Positions 59,798 through 64,000 of a stretch of 64,000 nt of DNA are shown one piece after another (within the stretch, counting starts at the first letter, position 1; each line of letters begins with the position of its first letter). This DNA is from Betaproteobacteria bacterium Ga0077526 (GTDB taxonomy: Bacteria > Pseudomonadota > Gammaproteobacteria > Burkholderiales > Ga0077523): assembly GCA_001464765.1 (NCBI GenBank), contig LNDV01000034.1, positions 744,001 to 808,000 of the forward strand, read 5' to 3'. Both the position numbers and the translations under genes were made by a program. The notes under the pieces were generated by a model. The model was not told the origin of the DNA. It saw only the letters and a list, made by a program, of their open reading frames with translations, and ran no database searches.

Positions 59798-60079
59798 CTA
59801 GTGGTAGTCCACAATCTCGACATCGAATGCGTCCCCGCTCTCGAACCTGAAGCACAGCCTCCATTGTTCATTGACTCGGATGCTCCACTGCCCTTTCCGA
59901 TCCCCACGCAGTGCCTCCAACCTGTTGGACGGCGGGACTCGAAGATCTTCAATCTGGGAGGCAGCGTTCAACTGAATCAGGCGCTTTATGGCTCTGGAAC
60001 GGATCTCCGACGGGAGATAGCGACTCTTTCCAGTTGTGTAGAAGCGCTCTGTCTCAACGTCAGCGAAGGACCGAATCAT
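59798..60079 (-). CDS. higB: HigB-type toxin (plasmid maintenance system killer family)
   Basis: A 93-residue mRNA-cleaving toxin: MIRSFADVETERFYTTGKSR, NAASQIEDLRVPPSNRLEAL and QWRLCFRF ending in VEIVDYH, the HigB/PemK-killer signature. The ATG at 60079 is 6 bp after a good -10 box, so the mRNA may be leaderless. The gene pair occupies its own cassette between two attC sites. Confidence 0.93.
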   Translation of the reverse strand: MIRSFADVETERFYTTGKSRYLPSEIRSRAIKRLIQLNAASQIEDLRVPPSNRLEALRGDRKGQWSIRVNEQWRLCFRFESGDAFDVEIVDYH

Positions 60080-60085
60080 GGGCAC

Positions 60086-60114
60086 ATGCTAAACATTTCG
60101 TTTAGTCTAGTCAA
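60086..60114 (-). promoter_or_regulatory. higBA promoter with operator
   Basis: On the - strand TTGACT (60109-60114), a 17-bp spacer, and TAGCAT (60086-60091). The inverted repeat CTAAAC-gaaat-GTTTAG (60089-60105) overlaps spacer and -10, a likely HigA site. Confidence 0.85.
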
Positions 60115-60143
60115 CCGCTACCCGACCCCCCCCCCGAAAGGAG

Positions 60144-60225
60144 CCGAACGATGAAGCTTAGCGGACCGTCCCGCAGCGACGGGGAACGCTGCCGTGGGAC
60201 GGGCCGCTGCAGCACAGGGCTCGGC
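60144..60225 (-). other. attC-like site, 82 bp
   Basis: On the - strand GCCGAGC (degenerate) to GTTCGGC. Inside is a long imperfect hairpin: AGCGG, CCGTCCC and CAGCG arms, separated by single bulged bases, pair with CGCTG, GGGACGG and CCGCT. Confidence 0.6.
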
Positions 60226-60285
60226 GCCATAGCGGACATGCCCGTAGAGCCGCCTGCAAGCGTTGATGCGGAATTGGTCCGTCAC

Positions 60286-60633
60286 TTAACTGAGAGCTCG
60301 TGACACGGCGAACGCGGAGAACACAACAAGGCCGAGCAGGGACATTAGGAACATCACCATGTCCCGTTCAGACTCACGATCAGGCTTTCTTGAGGTAACA
60401 AGATAACCAATGGCTGAAACGCGGAGTGCTGCGGCACCAAGGCCGGGGCCAAGTATCGGGAACCCAGTCTCCCCAAAGAGAAACAACGTGGTCTCTCTCC
60501 GATAAAAGAGCTTCATTGCCAATAGAGCAATAAGCGGCGCGAAGACTAGCAGCACGATGACGGTCACGATCGCTGTTGCGACCACTCTGCTCATCACCGC
60601 CCCCTTCGCAACCGAACTTTCCACCTCAGGCAT
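60286..60633 (-). CDS. hypothetical membrane protein, cassette-borne
   Basis: A 115-residue protein with three hydrophobic segments (VVATAIVTVIVLLVFAPLIA, GPGLGAAALRVSAIGYLVTS, MVMFLMSLLGLVVFSAFAVS). Not recognised. Its ATG is 3 bp after a GTTCGGC box, so it begins at the cassette junction. Confidence 0.6.
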   Translation of the reverse strand: MPEVESSVAKGAVMSRVVATAIVTVIVLLVFAPLIALLAMKLFYRRETTLFLFGETGFPILGPGLGAAALRVSAIGYLVTSRKPDRESERDMVMFLMSLLGLVVFSAFAVSRALS

Positions 60634-60636
60634 GAT

Positions 60637-60702
60637 GCCGAACGCAATAGGTGTGGGGCCGGACGTCGCAGGCGGCCGGTCCGAACGAGCGCTGTGTTGG
60701 GG
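60637..60702 (-). other. attC-like site, 66 bp, with shared 30-bp motif
   Basis: On the - strand CCCCAAC to GTTCGGC. It contains the 30-bp motif 60663-60692 shared with 51.6 and 57.2 kb. The inner arms pair poorly beyond CGGAC and GTCCG. Confidence 0.55.
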
Positions 60703-60741
60703 GCGAGGCGCCCCGTGCGAAGTGGACCGGTAGCCAACACA

Positions 60742-60996
60742 TCACGACTCGTCCTCCCCCGGGGGGTATGGTCGACGCAGTTCCCGCATTCCCCAAATGA
60801 TGCCGACTGCTCCCAGGAAGCCAGGAAAGAGGACCTCATTGAGGCGGCTCACTGCAATCTCAAGACTACTGCTACCGCGAACAGGGCCGGAGGCCCAGTA
60901 GCCAATGAGCCGCGGCCCTCCGAACACAACTACGGCCACGTGCGCTAGTAGGAGAGTACTCAGCGCTACCGCGGTCCAGGCAGCGAATCGCTTCAC
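60742..60996 (-). CDS. hypothetical membrane protein, cassette-borne
   Basis: An 84-residue protein with two or three hydrophobic segments (AAWTAVALSTLLLAHVAVVV, FPGFLGAVGIIWGM). Not recognised. The GTG at 60996 was chosen because the open frame upstream runs into the attC box; it lies 9 bp after GTTGGGA. Confidence 0.55.
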   Translation of the reverse strand: MKRFAAWTAVALSTLLLAHVAVVVFGGPRLIGYWASGPVRGSSSLEIAVSRLNEVLFPGFLGAVGIIWGMRELRRPYPPGEDES

Positions 60997-61005
60997 TCTG
61001 GCCAA

Positions 61006-61095
61006 TCCCAACGTTGAAGATAAGGGGCGCTGCGCGGCGCCTTCTCGCGCAGCGTCCAGCGACCGAAGGGAGCGGCCTTGACCGCGGTGTTGGGC
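61006..61095 (-). other. attC site, 90 bp
   Basis: On the - strand a perfect GCCCAAC (61089-61095) to GTTGGGA (61006-61012). An inner 9-bp perfect stem CGCTGCGCG/CGCGCAGCG is present, and TTATCTTCAACG before the last box resembles known L' arms. Confidence 0.72.
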
Positions 61096-61116
61096 CTCGC
61101 CCGTTTGGCCGTGCAG

Positions 61117-61509
61117 CTACAGGCCATTTTCTAGACGCTCCATGAGCACGGCGGCCAACCTTCGCGGGCCAAGCCGGTGGGGATTGTTGCTCGCCGCCTC
61201 GCGACATGAGGCAAGGAACAGCTCGCCGACAGAACCTGCCGTTGGTAGACCAAGCGCCTCTCGCAGTTCCAGACACGCCGATGCGCTCTCGAATAGAGCC
61301 TCTCCCAGAGGAGAGAGCTTGCGCGGTGCGAGACCGTGCGGGTTGAAGCGAGAGTTGAAGAAAATGGGTTCGCCAGAGGCGACCACTTCCGGAAGCATTT
61401 CCATCAGCGACTCACGAAGGTTCTTCTCTGCTTCCCGAAGCATCCCTTCACCTTCGGCTCGACGGTCGCGTTTCATTTCGGACGATGAAGATCGGAGGTC
61501 ATGTGTCAC
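61117..61509 (-). CDS. hypothetical cassette protein, 130 aa
   Basis: Not recognised. A helical soluble protein: EGMLREAEKNLRESLMEMLP, VVASGEPIFFNSRFNPHGLA, then EALFESASACLELREALGLP and NPHRLGPRRLAAVLMERLE. The GTG at 61509 is 15 bp after a perfect GTTGGGC box; an ATG at 61476 is the alternative start. Confidence 0.6.
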   Translation of the reverse strand: MTHDLRSSSSEMKRDRRAEGEGMLREAEKNLRESLMEMLPEVVASGEPIFFNSRFNPHGLAPRKLSPLGEALFESASACLELREALGLPTAGSVGELFLASCREAASNNPHRLGPRRLAAVLMERLENGL

Positions 61510-61524
61510 GCGAGCGACGAAGAG

Positions 61525-61602
61525 GCCCAACGACCAGCTTCAGACGACGGCGACGGCGGGAGAAGCCCGCCGTTGACGGTCGGCTGTAAGCGCCGGTTGG
61601 GG
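61525..61602 (-). other. attC site, 78 bp
   Basis: On the - strand CCCCAAC (61596-61602) to a perfect GTTGGGC (61525-61531). The arm GCTTACAGCCGAC pairs with GTCGTCTGAAGC, leaving one extra A, the extrahelical base of L''. The centre is a perfect CGGCGGG-cttct-CCCGCCG hairpin. Confidence 0.85.
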
Positions 61603-61605
61603 CTG

Positions 61606-61965
61606 CTAGCGACCAAGACGAACCCCGCACTTGCGACAGAGCTTCGGGTTCAACAGTAATCCTTCGCTAAACCCAATTCCTTCGGTGCCAGCGAAACCAC
61701 TTCCGCCCATAGGCATCTCCCCACAGCTCGGACATCGGTAGATCGTGTGGACCACATAGGTCACTCGCGCAATTCCCGCACCGAACACAACGAATGTTGC
61801 CCACCACCAGATCGAAGACGGGTCCGGTTGTCGTCCCGCGATCTTCAGGACACTCCACCACAGCAAGACAATGCATTCGGCGGCGAGCCACCAACGCACC
61901 GCCAGCCAGGTCTCTCGACGTCGCTCCTGAAACTCGTCAGACCAGTCTGGTGGCTCGCCATCCAC
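61606..61965 (-). CDS. zinc-ribbon membrane protein, cassette-borne
   Basis: A 119-residue protein with two hydrophobic segments (WLAAECIVLLWWSVLKIAG and IWWWATFVVFGAGIARVTYVV) and a C-terminal zinc ribbon (YRCPSCGE and LCRKCGVRLG). The GTG at 61965 follows the GTTGGGG box by 9 bp. A TTG at 62013 would add a CPSC motif but lies inside the attC palindrome. Confidence 0.6.
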   Translation of the reverse strand: MDGEPPDWSDEFQERRRETWLAVRWWLAAECIVLLWWSVLKIAGRQPDPSSIWWWATFVVFGAGIARVTYVVHTIYRCPSCGEMPMGGSGFAGTEGIGFSEGLLLNPKLCRKCGVRLGR

Positions 61966-61974
61966 TTTCGCTAG

Positions 61975-62052
61975 CCCCAACGACTGGCATGAGGGACAGC
62001 TGGAGGAAGGCAACGCCTGCCGTAGGCTGTCCCCTCGATGCGATTGTTGGGC
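61975..62052 (-). other. attC site, 78 bp
   Basis: On the - strand a perfect GCCCAAC (62046-62052) to GTTGGGG (61975-61981). GAGGGGACAGC pairs with GCTGTCCCTC, leaving one extra G in the first arm. Confidence 0.78.
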
Positions 62053-62094
62053 TGCATCCAGAGGCCGCGCTTCATTCGCCGCTCCTCCCGCGCT

Positions 62095-62613
62095 TTACTC
62101 CTCGACCCAGTATTCGCCTGACTGAAACTCTGACACGGCGGGCGCCCCAGCCAGCCGTTCACCACCACCTCTGATTTGCCCCTTTATCCCTTTGAACTTA
62201 CCGGTTCCGCCAGTCAGGTTCTCAACAAACGAATATCTACGGCTTCCATCTGGATTCGAAATGCTAGCACCAGCCCCGCGTCCAAATACTGTGCCCCCGT
62301 CTTGCATCGTGTAGACAATGTAGTACTCGAAGCTTCCGCTCTTGTTTGTGTAATCGCTTGTACCGGTCGTGGTCGACTTCACTACAGGTATGCCAATAAA
62401 GTTCATGTCCTTCTTTGGAAACGTTGATTCCATCGCATATATCCGAATTTGATGTCCAGGGACATCACCTACTTCAAGCACCTGCTCTGACGTGTACTTC
62501 CCGTCGCTTTCGGCCTGGGGAACTTGAACCTTCTGCTGAGCTTGAGCACTGCCCAGAACTATCGAAACTCCAACCACAGATGTTATGAACAATCGAAGCA
62601 AGTACTTCATCAT
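62095..62613 (-). CDS. allene-oxide-cyclase-like secreted protein
   Basis: A 172-residue exported protein with signal peptide (MMKYLLRLFITSVVGVSIVL, cleaved near AQAQ). The mature part is strand-rich: GIPVVKSTTTGTSDYTNKSG, EYYIVYTMQDGGTVFGRGAG, and RYSFVENLTGGTGKFKGIKG. The last motif is typical of the allene-oxide-cyclase-like barrel. GAGGAG lies 7 bp before the ATG at 62613. Function unknown. Confidence 0.65.
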   Translation of the reverse strand: MMKYLLRLFITSVVGVSIVLGSAQAQQKVQVPQAESDGKYTSEQVLEVGDVPGHQIRIYAMESTFPKKDMNFIGIPVVKSTTTGTSDYTNKSGSFEYYIVYTMQDGGTVFGRGAGASISNPDGSRRYSFVENLTGGTGKFKGIKGQIRGGGERLAGAPAVSEFQSGEYWVEE

Positions 62614-62674
62614 GATTTTCTCCTCGCCTGAACTTGCTTTTGTGGAATTTCCCAGAAGACACGGTTGCCACACA

Positions 62675-62752
62675 GCCCAACCGGCGCATCACGGACAGGA
62701 CAAAGCAAGCGATGCGCCGCTCTCGACTGTCCGGTGCATGCGCGAGTCGGGC
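62675..62752 (-). other. attC-like site, 78 bp
   Basis: On the - strand GCCCGAC (62746-62752, degenerate) to a perfect GTTGGGC (62675-62681). GCGCATGCACCGGACAG pairs with CTGTCCGTGATGCGC with two bulged bases. Confidence 0.68.
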
Positions 62753-62797
62753 GTCGCTGCCATTTCCGCCCGGAAGTTCGGAAGCGACAACACTGCC

Positions 62798-63991
62798 CTA
62801 CGTCGTGCCGCAAGTGCGCCCGCGGCGCTGCTTTTGGCCACTTGAACGGGACAACCGGGATGACCAAGTAGTTGCCGCCCCGACCATACCTAAACCGAGA
62901 AGCACAAGGATCCCGCTTCTAGGTTCTGGTACGGGAGTAAGTAGGAATCCTCGCATCTGACCGTCATACAACCCACTCCCTACAATTTGCCCTCGATCAT
63001 TGAGCGCACTTGCCGAACCAAGCCATTCCCAACCAGCTCTCCGAACCTCGGGCAGATTGCTGAGGTTCACTACCCGACGTCCATCCCAAAGCACGGCGTG
63101 ATTCTCTTGGTCAATCACCGCGTGTCCTACGATCAGCCCACTAGCATTGATATCTGATGCATATGTCGCGGGATTGCGTGTCTCTTCGGCAAGATCCGGC
63201 AAAACATGCACTGCACTACCGTCCCAGTGAAAGGCACGCGTAAGGTCGCCAAGAGAAAAGTATCCAACCACATTGCCTGTCTCGTTGATGGAAGTAGCCC
63301 AACTTAGGGCGTCACCAGGTAATCCCGCTAGGTCGTGCAGATCGACAAGAGCTCCGCTAGACCATATGAACGCATGCGTGCTTGTTGCTGCCGAAGCGGC
63401 ACCCACGATCTGACCGGCATCATTGATACTTGTGGCGATGCCTCCGGCGCCGGGTTGATCGCTCAATAGTCCCAGGTCGCGAACTCCGGTCCCGTCCCAA
63501 AGAACAGGACTAAGCGTGGAAGCACTCAATTCCGCTTGGCCGACAGCATGACCATGCGAGTTGATGTCGTATGCTGCGCTGAGCTTGTTCGCCGCGACGA
63601 ATCCGAGGTCTCGGATTGATGAGTGATCCAGCACAAACGCACGGTCTTTTTTCACCGCCGATCCGACTCCTGTGGAAAACAGGCTCGGGCCGGAAGTGGG
63701 AGAGTCCCCGACGATGACGCCCAGCTCAGTAATTGCGCTGGGCCGCGCAGAGTAGGTACCTGTGGGGTCAAGCGAGCCAATGTCCGTAATCCGGCCGTCT
63801 ACCCACAGAAAACCACGACTACGCGTAGACCCTACCGACACCCCAATGCCCACTATCTGTCCGGCATTGTTAATGTCCCGCGCGTACTGGAACGACGTCA
63901 TTGAACTCGGATCAGCTAGAACGTCGATTCGATACTGATCTTGCGCAGCATGTGCGCAACCAAGAAACATGGAGGCCGCACCGCACATCAT
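62798..63991 (-). CDS. HAF-repeat protein with PEP-CTERM-like tail (5' end near window edge)
   Basis: A secreted protein of about 397 residues built from HAF-type repeats (SINDAGQIVGAASAATSTHA, DINASGLIVGHAVIDQENHA, ALNDRGQIVGSGLYDGQMRG). The C-terminus has VPEPRSGILVLLGLGMVGAA followed by a longer-than-usual basic tail. The first Met is at 63991 and the signal peptide looks short, so translation may begin outside the window. Low G+C and an attC site after its stop place it in the array. Confidence 0.8.
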   Translation of the reverse strand: MMCGAASMFLGCAHAAQDQYRIDVLADPSSMTSFQYARDINNAGQIVGIGVSVGSTRSRGFLWVDGRITDIGSLDPTGTYSARPSAITELGVIVGDSPTSGPSLFSTGVGSAVKKDRAFVLDHSSIRDLGFVAANKLSAAYDINSHGHAVGQAELSASTLSPVLWDGTGVRDLGLLSDQPGAGGIATSINDAGQIVGAASAATSTHAFIWSSGALVDLHDLAGLPGDALSWATSINETGNVVGYFSLGDLTRAFHWDGSAVHVLPDLAEETRNPATYASDINASGLIVGHAVIDQENHAVLWDGRRVVNLSNLPEVRRAGWEWLGSASALNDRGQIVGSGLYDGQMRGFLLTPVPEPRSGILVLLGLGMVGAATTWSSRLSRSSGQKQRRGRTCGTT

Positions 63992-64000
63992 CTTTACAGC

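Larger units (their letters stand above)
55288..63991 (-). mobile_element. integron gene-cassette array (no integrase in window)
   Basis: About 8.7 kb of small genes, all on the - strand and mostly unrelated. They are separated by at least ten palindromic attC-like sites with RYYYAAC/GTTRRRY ends. Genes start within a few to about 55 bases of a GTTRRRY box. Spacing, orientation and toxin-antitoxin content match chromosomal integron arrays. The array runs off the right edge, where the integrase and attI could lie; its left limit is uncertain and may reach 51.5 kb. Confidence 0.75.

Overview
The window is GC-rich (roughly two thirds G+C by eye) and reads like the chromosome of a betaproteobacterium. 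The clues are leuS-lptE followed by a metX-metW-ampG block, a TRAP transporter set, HflX, two PEP-CTERM proteins and several C1-linked enzymes. The genus cannot be fixed from the sequence. No rRNA, tRNA or CRISPR array was seen.

Region 1 (1-9.8 kb, + strand) is housekeeping and transport: the 3' part of leuS, lptE, metX, metW, ampG, an OmpA-like lipoprotein, and a DctP-DctQ-DctM TRAP transporter. Region 2 (9.8-35.5 kb, mostly - strand) is a mosaic of short metabolic and stress operons. It holds a copper-sensing pair (DUF4396 membrane protein and CueR) with a clear CueR operator; a formaldehyde-activating-enzyme homologue; a flavin monooxygenase fused to an NTF2-like domain; a RIO kinase next to a 116-bp tandem repeat array; a PQQ alcohol dehydrogenase with the lanthanide-type Asp and its cytochrome c; AlaX; an ArsR/SRPBCC pair with a probable leaderless promoter; a lone phage-spike-like protein; and HflX. 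Region 3 (35.5-45 kb) carries a PEP-CTERM beta-propeller protein, lipoproteins, small membrane proteins and a ParE/RelE-type toxin-antitoxin pair.

Region 4 (45-52 kb, with relics to 54.3 kb) is shaped by a Y1/REP-associated tyrosine transposase. Two intact copies are each exactly 929 bp between imperfect inverted ends. There are also a 5'-end relic, a short internal relic, a 156-bp MITE-like derivative at 24.3 kb and solo ends. A VOC-membrane protein-transposase unit is duplicated, and one VOC copy has been cut to a stub.

Region 5 (about 55.3 kb to the right edge, possibly from 51.5 kb) is the most notable part. It looks like an integron gene-cassette array: small, mostly unrelated genes, nearly all on the - strand. 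They are separated by imperfect palindromes with RYYYAAC / GTTRRRY ends, five of them exactly 78 bp, and several have the single unpaired base expected in the L'' arm. Two complete toxin-antitoxin cassettes carry their own operators, two further genes resemble orphan antitoxins, and one cassette appears to hold no gene. No integrase lies in the window, so the array is either the distal part of a chromosomal integron whose intI is beyond the right edge or a cluster of attC sites without an integrase.
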